Shown piece after piece: positions 26,717 through 35,165 of a stretch of 64,000 nt of DNA. Every line of letters begins with the position of its first letter. Position 1 is the stretch's first letter. The notes under the pieces were generated by a model, which saw only the letters and a list, made by a program, of their open reading frames with translations, did no database searches and was not told where the DNA came from. Origin of the DNA: Pseudoalteromonas xiamenensis (GTDB lineage: Bacteria; Pseudomonadota; Gammaproteobacteria; Enterobacterales; Alteromonadaceae); NCBI RefSeq assembly GCF_030994125.1, contig NZ_CP099917.1, positions 3,394,001-3,458,000 on the forward strand, written 5' to 3'. A program made the translations under genes and the position numbers.

Positions 26717-28012
26717 TTAACCACTCTTGTTTCGATTTTTCGCTATACGGCAATTGGCGTAGTACGTAGTTGTGGCCGCCCAATCGGAAAATACACCAAT
26801 GACCCCTACTTGCTGAGCAAGCACATCAAGTACTTCGTAAACGTCGCCATCGCGCGTAATAAGGTTTTTTCCGCCAAGCGTGCCATTGACGCTTTGGTAA
26901 TACCATCCGCCTCCCGTGTGCAGCGGTGCTGAACGCTCGAAACTCCATGCAATAATGTTAAGGCCTGCCTTTTTTGCTGCTTTGGCGTAATTGGACGGGA
27001 CCAATTTACCATCGGTATTTCGTATAAGTGCCCAAATAGGCGGGGCGATAATGTTGATGCCCATAGCTTTAAGTTCGGCCATCGTGGGTTTAAGTCGCTC
27101 TGGATGGTCGACCATTTCTCTTGGGCTTAGTTGATTCTCTAACGCGGAAGACTGAGGTTCGTCACGGTCATCTAAATAAATGGCTTGTTTCGCGAATTCG
27201 GGTTCCTGTTTTTGCCAATACAAATGGTCTGGTAGGTGAAAAGACTGAAGCCAAACTTGCTTTGCAGGCACATGTTGCGATTTGTAGTCATCGATAATTG
27301 TTTGTGCATATTGTGTCTGCGTAAGTCCGTTAAAGGGCATTGTAACAGACGGAGTTTTGAGCTCGGGTGTCATGTCAACGCCGAGCGATTTAAACAGTGC
27401 GATGCTTTCAGAATGGGTCATCAATTGACCTTGGTGTGCGTACAAATCGGTACGCCAACTCGGCGTGCCTTGTTGGTAATCTTCCGGCGAAGTTGCGTGC
27501 GGATTGAATGAATCCATTTTGCCTTTTAGTGTTTTGAACTCATCAAGTGTAATGTCACTGGTACAGCAACTTGCGCTCGCGGGTGTTTGTGTTGCCACAT
27601 TGAACGGCGTGAACGTTTGGCTACACTTTTGGGCAAGGGGTGTTGTGAGGATGTTCGTTGTGGTGTGTAAATCACATTGGGAATGGCGACACACTAAATG
27701 TTTGTCTTTGGTAAAGGTCACATCGCATTCTAGGATCCCAGCGCCCATTCGTGCGCCGGCTTCATAAGCCGCCTTAGTATGTTCCGGAAATTGCATCGGA
27801 GCACCACGGTGACCTAAAGAAAATCGGTTCGCTGTCATGGCGCTATTTTGACAGCTAGATAAAGCGTCTTTTAACGGTCCTTCATTCATCGTTGAAATCA
27901 AATAGTAAGGTCGTGGACCGAGTTCAATCTGGTTAGCTGATACAGTAAAAGCGGTGAATATAAGCGTAATTAAAGAGAGAAATTCGAAAAAAGTATGCCT
28001 GATACTCGACAT
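26717..28012 (-). CDS. Periplasmic glycerophosphodiester phosphodiesterase (GDPD family)
   Basis: 431 residues with a signal peptide (to about residue 26). The GDPD core shows [21 protein letters not shown] with the first catalytic histidine and arginine, then [18 protein letters not shown] with the Glu/Asp metal ligands and second histidine. Later barrel strands appear at [11 protein letters not shown] and [11 protein letters not shown]. GlpQ-like enzymes release glycerol-3-phosphate and an alcohol from phospholipid head groups. Extra cysteines ([13 protein letters not shown]) suggest disulfides. Near a phosphonate operon it could also supply aminoethylphosphonate from phosphonolipids; that is speculation. 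Confidence 0.88.
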   Translation of the reverse strand: MSSIRHTFFEFLSLITLIFTAFTVSANQIELGPRPYYLISTMNEGPLKDALSSCQNSAMTANRFSLGHRGAPMQFPEHTKAAYEAGARMGAGILECDVTFTKDKHLVCRHSQCDLHTTTNILTTPLAQKCSQTFTPFNVATQTPASASCCTSDITLDEFKTLKGKMDSFNPHATSPEDYQQGTPSWRTDLYAHQGQLMTHSESIALFKSLGVDMTPELKTPSVTMPFNGLTQTQYAQTIIDDYKSQHVPAKQVWLQSFHLPDHLYWQKQEPEFAKQAIYLDDRDEPQSSALENQLSPREMVDHPERLKPTMAELKAMGINIIAPPIWALIRNTDGKLVPSNYAKAAKKAGLNIIAWSFERSAPLHTGGGWYYQSVNGTLGGKNLITRDGDVYEVLDVLAQQVGVIGVFSDWAATTTYYANCRIAKNRNKSG

Positions 28013-28101
28013 AGCTACCCCATTTTCAATGTCAATTCGACGATGTTAGCAATCTAGTATGACAAAATGGGGTCAAGAGTCTGACTTAATGATAGAGAAA
28101 C

Positions 28102-29793
28102 TTATTGGTAAAACCGTCTTTTCGACATTTTACCAATGCCTGGATTAAAGGTGTTGGTTGGGTCGAGCCGTGTGTAATTCATCGCCAAGTCGGGTTTTGC
28201 AACGTACAAGTGCCCCACATTGTGCTCTGCTGGGTATTCCGCGCCGCGTGAATCAATGAACGACAATAATTCCGCTTTCACTTCTAGAGGGTCATAGCCC
28301 GCCTTCACGATGTAGTCTTGATGAAATACGTGGCAAAGGTAATGGCCATAATAAAAATGATGACTGATTTTTTGTTTGAGCTCGATAGGGAGTTGTTCAT
28401 ACCATTCACTGCAGTTGCGGGGCAACGCAATGTCGAGCGCGAGCAGTCCGGCACTTCTGCGATGGTTGAGCTTTTGATATTGAATGGCAGCACCTGCTGC
28501 GGCAAATCGTAGTAAATACGCTTGCTTTGCCTCATTTTCATCACATTCCAAGATATGAAGTGACGAAAGGTTATTCACCTGAGCGAGGATAGTTTTGAGC
28601 TCACTCAAGGACTGACCCTTAATCGTGAGCAGTAAATGATGCTCGTATCGTGTTTTTAATTCTTTAATTTGTTTGGATACTTGGCTCGGAAAGCATTTGG
28701 CGAGTCGATTACTGAGCCAATCAACGGTGTGTTCATGCATCAATGGAAATGAACGGCAAAAGCGCTCTAGTGATTTCTTATAATTAAAAAAGCGAGGCAT
28801 GACGTCTGTACCAAAATGTTTTAGCACTAACATGGTATCGCGGCCATACCTATCGGTGAGGTCGATTACATCACGATGCATATATTCAGCTGAAATAGGT
28901 AGCTCGGTCATCGATTTTAAAGTCGCCACTCGCAGTGCATTTAAACTTTGCACGCTGTTGGTGCTGATAAAAAAAGTTTGTTTGTGGTCAGGTTTTACAA
29001 AGCTGTCTAAACGTACGGCAAAGACCACAAGCTTTCCTGCGCAGCCGCTTGCCGTATGCAAACGACGTTTATCGGCATTGTAACGTGCGGGGCGATCGCT
29101 TTGTGTGTCGCGGACCCACGATTTGTATTCGCTATCAGAGGCTTGTTTATTTGTTACCTTGATATCATGTGCTTGGTACTGTCGACGTTGTAAATTGGTG
29201 AGGATCTCCACGGGTGTTTCACCAAGGTCAACGTCAAGCTCATTAACGAGTTGTAATTCACCGTGCGCATCAACGTGTGCGTAAAGTGATAATTCTGTAT
29301 AGGCCGGTCCGCGCTCTACTAATGCACCACCAGAATTATTGCAAACACCGCCGACAATGGATGCACCTATACAGGATGAACCAATTACGGAATGAGGCAC
29401 GCGGCCTAACGGGTCGAGCGTTTTTTCTAACTTAAATAAACTTGCGCCAGGGAGCGCGATAAATTGGTTGTGGCTTTCCAATAGGTGAATGTCATCCAGC
29501 GCAAGAGTGGAAATGATAACCGCGTCACGGTCGCATGCATCGTTCGGTGTGGAGCCGCCCGTGAGTCCGGTATTCGCGGCTTGCATTATGATGGCGATAT
29601 TTTTAGGTACAAGTATTTCCAGTGTTTGCCACAGTGCCAGCAAACTTTGAGGTTTGACAACGGCAATTGCCTTACCTTGACCCTCACGAAAGCCTTTTGC
29701 ATAAGGGGCAATTTTGCGAGGCGACGTCAGTAAATGGGACTTTCCAACAACGACTTCAAGCTGGCGGAATAAGTCTTTCTGGGCAATAAGCAT
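28102..29793 (-). CDS. dld: Quinone-dependent D-lactate dehydrogenase
   Basis: 563 residues, close to the 571 of E. coli Dld. The N-terminal FAD_binding_4 domain has IAIIMQAANTGLTGGSTPN and the pyrophosphate-binding stretch SVIGSSCIGASIVGGVCNNSGGA (broken here only for length: glycines at the family positions). The C-terminal membrane-binding domain includes HHFYYGHYLCHVFHQDYIVK and AEYPAEHNVGHLY. It oxidises D-lactate to pyruvate at the inner membrane, passing electrons to quinone. It starts 12 bases after a ribbon–helix–helix gene, so the two form an operon. Confidence 0.93.
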   Translation of the reverse strand: MLIAQKDLFRQLEVVVGKSHLLTSPRKIAPYAKGFREGQGKAIAVVKPQSLLALWQTLEILVPKNIAIIMQAANTGLTGGSTPNDACDRDAVIISTLALDDIHLLESHNQFIALPGASLFKLEKTLDPLGRVPHSVIGSSCIGASIVGGVCNNSGGALVERGPAYTELSLYAHVDAHGELQLVNELDVDLGETPVEILTNLQRRQYQAHDIKVTNKQASDSEYKSWVRDTQSDRPARYNADKRRLHTASGCAGKLVVFAVRLDSFVKPDHKQTFFISTNSVQSLNALRVATLKSMTELPISAEYMHRDVIDLTDRYGRDTMLVLKHFGTDVMPRFFNYKKSLERFCRSFPLMHEHTVDWLSNRLAKCFPSQVSKQIKELKTRYEHHLLLTIKGQSLSELKTILAQVNNLSSLHILECDENEAKQAYLLRFAAAGAAIQYQKLNHRRSAGLLALDIALPRNCSEWYEQLPIELKQKISHHFYYGHYLCHVFHQDYIVKAGYDPLEVKAELLSFIDSRGAEYPAEHNVGHLYVAKPDLAMNYTRLDPTNTFNPGIGKMSKRRFYQ

Positions 29794-29805
29794 TGTCGAT
29801 GTCCT

Positions 29806-30198
29806 TTAATGTTGCTCGTTACGGATATTTGAAAACGTGAGTTTTCGCAACTGAATGTCCTTCGTTTCCTTGTCCATAATGGTTTCTGATTCCAGCGTTG
29901 ATAATGACGAATTGAGTTGTCTTTCTACGTATCCATCAGCCATGAGTGAAAGGTAACGGGCGCAACATACTCGTAAAAATGACGTGAAATTACCTATATC
30001 GTGATCGGCGTCTAACGACTCTAGATACAGTTTGGTAATGAGCTGGTTCACATTCATTTGGTCGCGATAGGCGACCTCTTGCAACACATTCCAGAAATAC
30101 TGCTCTAGTCGAATAGAGGTAACTACACCCGCAATGCGCAGTGAACGAGTGTGGCTTTCCCATAGGTTAGCGTCAGCTTTAACGAACAATTGGCACAT
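29806..30198 (-). CDS. Ribbon-helix-helix domain protein (RHH_4-like)
   Basis: 130 residues. The central part TSIRLEQYFWNVLQEVAYRDQMNVNQLITKLY followed by NFTSFLRVCCARYLS fits the RHH_4 ribbon–helix–helix family (strand, helix A, helix B, then a helical extension). Such proteins bind DNA as dimers or act in adaptor roles. A C-terminal charged tail follows. It immediately precedes dld with 12 bases between, so regulation of dld is a reasonable guess. An AAGGAGG-type ribosome site precedes the ATG. Confidence 0.78.
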   Translation of the reverse strand: MCQLFVKADANLWESHTRSLRIAGVVTSIRLEQYFWNVLQEVAYRDQMNVNQLITKLYLESLDADHDIGNFTSFLRVCCARYLSLMADGYVERQLNSSLSTLESETIMDKETKDIQLRKLTFSNIRNEQH

Positions 30199-30265
30199 GC
30201 GGTACCTCCTTAGATTTAATGACCAACGAGCGCGTATACGTTGGCATGAGTCGTGTTTTATCCCT

Positions 30266-30829
30266 TTAGCGTGCGGCTAAAAGCGCCATGAACTGTTTTA
30301 AAAACTCAGGGTGTGCAGGCCATGCCGGTGCGGTTACTAAGTTACCATCGGTGATTGCTTGGTCCATTTCAAGCGAAATATAATCTGCACCAGCTAAACG
30401 CACCTCAGGTTCACATGCTGGATAAGCGGAAACGCGTTTGCCACGAATAACGTTGGCCGCGGTGAGCAATTGTGGGCCATGGCAGATAGACGCGATTGGT
30501 TTTTGCGCGGCCTCAAACGCTAGGATGATTTCGATAACGCGAGCATTTAAGCGTAAGTATTCCGGTGCTCGGCCTCCAGGCAAATACAGACCATCATAGT
30601 TAGCGACGTCAATGTCAGCGAAATTAGCATTAAGAGCAAAGTTATGACCGCGTTTTTCGGAGTAGGTTTGCTCACCTTCAAAATCATGGATTGAAGTGGA
30701 AATGGTGTCGCCTTTGACTTTATTTGGGCAGACCGCGTCTACCTCATATCCACACGCTTGAAGGGCTTGGAACGGCACCATATTTTCATAGTCTTCAACG
30801 TAGTCGCCAGTAATCATTAATATTTTCAT
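30266..30829 (-). CDS. DJ-1/PfpI-family protein
   Basis: 187 residues, single class-I glutamine-amidotransferase-like domain. The nucleophile elbow is [10 protein letters not shown] with C116 followed by H117, and an acidic residue in DYVEDYE near position 12-15 would stabilise the thiolate. [13 protein letters not shown] is the conserved oxyanion region. Family members include proteases, glyoxalases and chaperones, so the reaction is not predictable. It lies 150 bases downstream of the phosphonate operon, past a hairpin, with its own upstream region holding a half-match to the GntR operator. Confidence 0.88.
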   Translation of the reverse strand: MKILMITGDYVEDYENMVPFQALQACGYEVDAVCPNKVKGDTISTSIHDFEGEQTYSEKRGHNFALNANFADIDVANYDGLYLPGGRAPEYLRLNARVIEIILAFEAAQKPIASICHGPQLLTAANVIRGKRVSAYPACEPEVRLAGADYISLEMDQAITDGNLVTAPAWPAHPEFLKQFMALLAAR

Positions 30830-30951
30830 TATGTGTTCCTATAAATGTGAGTAACAGGCTTGTTACCGTATTATTAGACCAGTTTATAAGGTGCAGTGGG
30901 TAATAGATGGTTACTACACCCGTTTAAAATGAAAATACAATGAACAGAGAG

Positions 30952-30971
30952 GCGGCTGCGTGGTCAGCCGC
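30952..30971 (-). terminator. Hairpin ending the phosphonate operon
   Basis: GCGGCTG and CAGCCGC form a perfect 7-bp GC-rich stem with loop CGTGGT, 9 bases after the HD gene stop. The trailing minus-strand sequence is pyrimidine-rich but has no long T-run. Confidence 0.6.
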
Positions 30972-30979
30972 ACGTGACG

Positions 30980-31546
30980 TTATCGGCGATGAGCTAAATG
31001 TTGTGCTACCACTGAAAACCAATATTCACTCTTGAATGATTGAAGAGCGGGGTCTTTGCCGTGGTCATCGAAACGGCGCAATAAAATCATTTCATTGCAC
31101 CACGGTGAGGACTCGAACTGTAGGATTTCTGTTTCCGAAAGTGTGCCTCCTTGTTGAATGGCTGTTTCCCGACTTGCCTTGGACAAGCGATATCGGTACT
31201 GCTTATCCACACTCAGCAAGTAACGTTTTGCCAGCACGTGGCCTTGCACTAATGCAACGACTTTGCAGCTAAACCCAAGTTCCTTTAAATAGCAGGCTCC
31301 AAGTGACGCGTGTGCGGCAAGCCCAAACGCCGTAAAGTCGGGGTGGTGTTGATACTTGGCGACGAAATGACCGATATCATGCAAAAACGCCGCAATTTGT
31401 GTTTCTTCATCACACCCTTGTTGCCAAGCAAGTGTTGCACATTGCTCTGCGTGACTTTGCTGAGTGCAGGCTTCTTCGTAATGGTCTTGACCATATAACG
31501 TAAACAAGCCTTGCAGTTCTTGTAGGATGTCTAAAACGGCTTTCAT
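30980..31546 (-). CDS. phnZ: PhnZ-like HD-domain diiron oxygenase (phosphonate degradation)
   Basis: 188 residues, the PhnZ size. Metal ligands of the HD oxygenases are present: H32, H56-D57 (AFLHDIGHF), H79, H103 (VQGHVLAKRYL) and D160 (RRFDDHGKD). The VLAKRYLLSVDKQYRYRLSKAS stretch also matches PhnZ. These mixed-valent iron enzymes cleave the C–P bond of a hydroxylated aminophosphonate to phosphate and an amino acid. E25, matching the substrate-amine glutamate, is kept, but the position of the iron-gating tyrosine aligns with H22, with Y23 next to it. No PhnY or TmpA hydroxylase gene is in the window, so the true substrate is open. It overlaps the FAD oxidoreductase gene by ATGA and has an AAGGAGG site. 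Confidence 0.85.
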   Translation of the reverse strand: MKAVLDILQELQGLFTLYGQDHYEEACTQQSHAEQCATLAWQQGCDEETQIAAFLHDIGHFVAKYQHHPDFTAFGLAAHASLGACYLKELGFSCKVVALVQGHVLAKRYLLSVDKQYRYRLSKASRETAIQQGGTLSETEILQFESSPWCNEMILLRRFDDHGKDPALQSFKSEYWFSVVAQHLAHRR

Positions 31547-32946
31547 GTTGCCTCCTTCGCCGACATATCGACTTTTGCCGCAGAACCGCTCAAGCGGCTA
31601 AGCCACGTGTCCAATTGCCAAGGGACTTTATTCTCATCTTCAGCGTGTTCTTTGCGACGAATGGCGTCACGCACCACATACGCACCTATTGTTCTAATTG
31701 GGTCTGGCGGGAAGTTAGGGAGCGTTTGGTCGACCAGCGCGCAGTCCGTCCATTCGTTATTCAACTCAAGCACAAGACTTGAGAGAATTTTGCCGCCTAA
31801 AAAGGATTGCACAACCCCATTACCAGAATAACCTGAACCAAAAAGTATGTTCGAACTACCATTGAGATGACCAAAAAATGGCATGCCCGTGACACTTCTA
31901 TCCGATGGGCCAGTCCAGCTGCGTTCGATGGCAAAATCGTGATTCGGAAAAAACCGCTTTAGTGAGTGGTTCAGGATCGTTTGATAGCGACTTGGGGCAT
32001 CAAAAGTCCCACTGACACGGTTATTAACACTAAAGTAGTTACCGCCTTTACCTAACATCAAACGACCACAGGAAGTTGTGCGGTAATAATTCACAAAGAT
32101 CCGACTGTCGATGATGGGGGCACCATGCGTTAAATTGAGCTCGCGAAGGGTATCGGGTATTGGTTTGGTGATGACCATGTCGCTTGACACTAAGACCACT
32201 TTGCGGGCAAAGCTTGGGACCAAACTTGGCAACCAAGCGTTGACGGCAAACACAAGCTTGCGTGCGTTGATTGTTCCCTTGCTGGTTTCAATAGATAACG
32301 AGTTCGTTTCAGAGTGCTGGTGATATTCCGTATGTTCAACCACCTTGATCCCTAGACTGATTGCGACACGACGCAAACCTCGTACGAGCAAGGCCGGTTG
32401 CACACTGCCTGCATGTGGGGAGTACCAGCCCGCGGAATTGGTTGTTGACCCCGTCAATGTCACATCATGAGCCGTCATTTTTCGCCAGTGATTGATTGCG
32501 TTGCTGCTGAGCGCTTTTATCACGGGTTCAAGTGCACCATGCTGGGCACGATTCGAATACGTATAGTACGTTCCATCAACTCGGCAATCACAGGCTATTT
32601 GATGCTTTTCAGTAAATGCTTTGATTTCATGTACGGCTTGTTCGGACGCAACAGCTAAAAATTTAGCTTGCTCTAGACCAAATAACGTCATCAGACTCAT
32701 GAACTTGGTGGACCAAGTGAGCATGGCACCGCCATTTCGACCCGAAGCACCTTGGCCACAGAGGCCTTTTTCAATGACAACAAGATCGGTTTCTGGTGAT
32801 TGCAGCTTGGTCATAATTGCAGTCCAAAGCCCAGTAAAGCCACCACCAATGATGACAACATCGGTACTATTGGGGAGAGACTGTAAGGTGCAATTGAGCG
32901 ATTCAGCGCGTATGGCGCTGTCAAACCAAAAAGGTTGGAAGCGCAT
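31543..32946 (-). CDS. FAD-dependent amine oxidoreductase (DAO family) of phosphonate operon
   Basis: 467 residues from the ATG at 32946, which overlaps the phnX stop (ATGA). The dinucleotide fold is VVIIGGGFTGLWTAIM near residue 30, followed by VIEKGLCGQGASGRNGGAML; the second FAD contact appears near NILFGSGYSGNGVVQSFLGG. This DadA/SoxB-like architecture matches oxidoreductases in phosphonate loci that oxidise N-methylated or free 2-aminoethylphosphonate to phosphonoacetaldehyde. Sitting directly behind phnX, it would feed that enzyme without PhnW. The exact amine substrate is inferred. Confidence 0.87.
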   Translation of the reverse strand: MRFQPFWFDSAIRAESLNCTLQSLPNSTDVVIIGGGFTGLWTAIMTKLQSPETDLVVIEKGLCGQGASGRNGGAMLTWSTKFMSLMTLFGLEQAKFLAVASEQAVHEIKAFTEKHQIACDCRVDGTYYTYSNRAQHGALEPVIKALSSNAINHWRKMTAHDVTLTGSTTNSAGWYSPHAGSVQPALLVRGLRRVAISLGIKVVEHTEYHQHSETNSLSIETSKGTINARKLVFAVNAWLPSLVPSFARKVVLVSSDMVITKPIPDTLRELNLTHGAPIIDSRIFVNYYRTTSCGRLMLGKGGNYFSVNNRVSGTFDAPSRYQTILNHSLKRFFPNHDFAIERSWTGPSDRSVTGMPFFGHLNGSSNILFGSGYSGNGVVQSFLGGKILSSLVLELNNEWTDCALVDQTLPNFPPDPIRTIGAYVVRDAIRRKEHAEDENKVPWQLDTWLSRLSGSAAKVDMSAKEAT

Positions 32947-33755
32947 CAAGGGCGCTCCCCGCGAGCCAAACGGCTTTCTATTTCAAAGAGCACAGGTTCA
33001 ATATCGGCCAGTGAATCAATGACGAAATGTGCACCAGCACTGTAAAGTGTATGGTATGCATTCAAGGTGAGCGCGTTTTGTTCGCTCTCTGAAAGGGCAT
33101 TCCATTCTTCTTCGCTAAGACCAATGGCGTTGCCTGTGACTGCAATGCCCACGGTCCACATTCCCGCGTTTAAGCCTTCACTGATCCCCGGAACAGAATC
33201 GTCCACTTTGACACACGCTGCGACACGATTAATACCCAACGCAAGTACGTTCGCCAGCGCCATCCATGGACCAGGACGTGAACCTGCTTCGCATTCGTCA
33301 CTGCCGACACTATGATCGGGTTCATAGCCATGTGCCTTGGCTGCAGGTAGTAAGACGTCCATCACGGGTTTGGGGTAGCCAGAGCAACTGCCAATTTTCA
33401 TCCCTTGCGCTTTAAGGCGGTTCAAAACGGGTAGTACACCCGTAATAGGTTCAGCGCGTTCGGCGACTTTGGCTTGTTGCAATGGCATAAATGTTTGATA
33501 AATGTGGTCAACGTCGCCTTTGCTTGGCAGACGGCCAAATTGTTTCTGCCAACGTACTTGGATCTCGTCTAAATTCAACAAGGTGTTGATGTGATCCCAT
33601 TTGCCCATGCCCATGGGAATACGGGCCTCATCAAGCGAAATCGTGAAGTCGTAGGCCTTTGCAAAAGCTTCAACAAAAATGCTGGTTGGGGCTATTGAGC
33701 CAAAATCAACGACCGTGCCTGCCCAATCTAAAATGAGCGCTTCTAAATGTTTCAT
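32946..33755 (-). CDS. phnX: Phosphonoacetaldehyde hydrolase
   Basis: 269 residues of HAD fold, the normal PhnX length. The nucleophile is D10 in ALILDWAGTVVDFG and the Schiff-base lysine is K52 in PMGMGKWDHI, the residue that sets PhnX apart from other HAD enzymes. The phosphate-binding loop IGSCSGYPKPVM and acidic motif VKVDDSVPGISEGLNAGMW follow. It cleaves phosphonoacetaldehyde to acetaldehyde and phosphate, completing the pathway begun by PhnW. It overlaps both neighbours by ATGA, showing tight coupling with the transporter and the FAD enzyme. Confidence 0.96.
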   Translation of the reverse strand: MKHLEALILDWAGTVVDFGSIAPTSIFVEAFAKAYDFTISLDEARIPMGMGKWDHINTLLNLDEIQVRWQKQFGRLPSKGDVDHIYQTFMPLQQAKVAERAEPITGVLPVLNRLKAQGMKIGSCSGYPKPVMDVLLPAAKAHGYEPDHSVGSDECEAGSRPGPWMALANVLALGINRVAACVKVDDSVPGISEGLNAGMWTVGIAVTGNAIGLSEEEWNALSESEQNALTLNAYHTLYSAGAHFVIDSLADIEPVLFEIESRLARGERP

Positions 33756-35101
33756 ACAGTACCTTTGATAAGTGAAGGGGTTGAAGAAGCCGGTGCTTCA
33801 AGCGGTGGTTGCGTGTGTTTTGGCAAGTGTGCAATAAAGTAGAGTAAGCTACTTATCACTAACAAACCTGCCAGCAACGCAACCCAATAGCACGCCGAAA
33901 TAAAGAACGTCAGCCAACTTAATTCGGGTGCTTCTAAAGTGCGATAAAGCAAAATGCCAACAGATCCAACGTATCCCGCTGAATCCGCGAGATAAATTAA
34001 GAACCCTGCGTTTGCCGTACTGCCAAGCGCAGAGATCATGCGGTCAAACAAAAAACAATTGTACGGGATGTAACTGATGTATAAGCCCGCGCCAAGCAGC
34101 ACCATCCATGATTTTGCATCCAGCCATTGTTGTTCAAATCCGTAGGTGCTGGCGGCAAGCATCACAGCACCAAAGAGGATAAAGCCGTGATTGACAAAAA
34201 AGGCTTTAGTATTGTCTTTTATCAGCACGAGCGCGCCGAGCGCCAACAACACGATAAACGCGATACGAATACCGGCGTAGGCAAAGATTGCGGGTTCTTC
34301 GCCGTAGCCGAGTGCCTGCCAAATCTCGGCCGAAAAGTTGTCACGAAAGTCGCGAAAGCCCGTAAACAGTAAAAAACTCAAGATAAGAACGGTAATTCCA
34401 AACCAATGGGCTTTAAAGAAGGACCAGCGCGCTTTGCTGTCCATCGGTGCGCGCTTTTGGCGAGCAACTTCATCGTCGAGCGTCGGCTTTGGCAAGGAGG
34501 TTAAACATGCAACACTGAGGATTAGCAAAGGTAAAAACAACGCACCCGTTGCGGCAGGCATCCAAAGCTCGGGTACGTTGACTTCGGTTACTAACCATTT
34601 ACCGACCGTACGGACTAACCCAGAGGCTAAAATAAAGGTGACACTGAGCACCGCGCCGAGAATTTCAGTCGTACGACGACCTTCCAAAAAACTGAATACG
34701 ATCCCCCAGATCATGCCAAGTGACAGGCCGTTGATGAATAGCCAAGGGATATTCCAACCGATTGGTGTAATAGCAAACATCACCAACGCGAACTGTGCCC
34801 CTAAGATCATAAACAGAATGGCTTTACCACGATGAGCAGGGGGCATTTCCGAAACGACTTTTACACCAATAAATTTGGCACACAAATAACCAAACACCTG
34901 CGCTAAAATCAGGGCAATTTTGAAGCTCACCAGCCAGTGCTTGTTGTCGAATTCGCTGTAGGTATTGACCGAAAAAGGCTTTCGAAAAGCATACATACTG
35001 AAATAGGTTAAAAATGCGCTGGTGGCCGCAAACACCACAAACGCAGTCCCTTGGGCTTTCGCGAGCCAAGTGGGTGGATGACGAAATAAAGGAGCAAACA
35101 T
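33752..35101 (-). CDS. DUF5690/MFS transporter, OPA-like, probable phosphonate permease
   Basis: 449 residues with about 12 membrane helices. The first helix ends TYFSMYAFRKPFSV, placing R40-K41 where GlpT/UhpT organophosphate antiporters have their YxxRKNF signature; a second arginine pair (R250, R253 in GFRDFRDNF) starts the second half as in GlpT. DUF5690 proteins have no established substrate. Encoded between a TonB receptor and phnX with an ATGA overlap, it probably carries a phosphonate across the inner membrane, replacing the ABC systems usual in such clusters. An AGGTG site lies just after a 22-bp palindrome. Confidence 0.82.
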   Translation of the reverse strand: MFAPLFRHPPTWLAKAQGTAFVVFAATSAFLTYFSMYAFRKPFSVNTYSEFDNKHWLVSFKIALILAQVFGYLCAKFIGVKVVSEMPPAHRGKAILFMILGAQFALVMFAITPIGWNIPWLFINGLSLGMIWGIVFSFLEGRRTTEILGAVLSVTFILASGLVRTVGKWLVTEVNVPELWMPAATGALFLPLLILSVACLTSLPKPTLDDEVARQKRAPMDSKARWSFFKAHWFGITVLILSFLLFTGFRDFRDNFSAEIWQALGYGEEPAIFAYAGIRIAFIVLLALGALVLIKDNTKAFFVNHGFILFGAVMLAASTYGFEQQWLDAKSWMVLLGAGLYISYIPYNCFLFDRMISALGSTANAGFLIYLADSAGYVGSVGILLYRTLEAPELSWLTFFISACYWVALLAGLLVISSLLYFIAHLPKHTQPPLEAPASSTPSLIKGTV

Positions 35102-35114
35102 CTAACACCTCGAT

Positions 35115-35136
35115 GCCCAAGCCTATAGGCTTGGGC
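35115..35136. promoter_or_regulatory. 22-bp perfect palindrome between TonB receptor and transporter genes
   Basis: GCCCAAGCC-TATA-GGCTTGGGC lies in the 64-base gap of the leftward operon, ending a few bases before the transporter ribosome site. It lacks a T-run. As RNA it would form a stable 9-bp hairpin that could lower downstream translation or stabilise the receptor message. Confidence 0.6.
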
Positions 35137-35165
35137 GAGTTGGTCAGTAAATCGAAAACGTGGAC

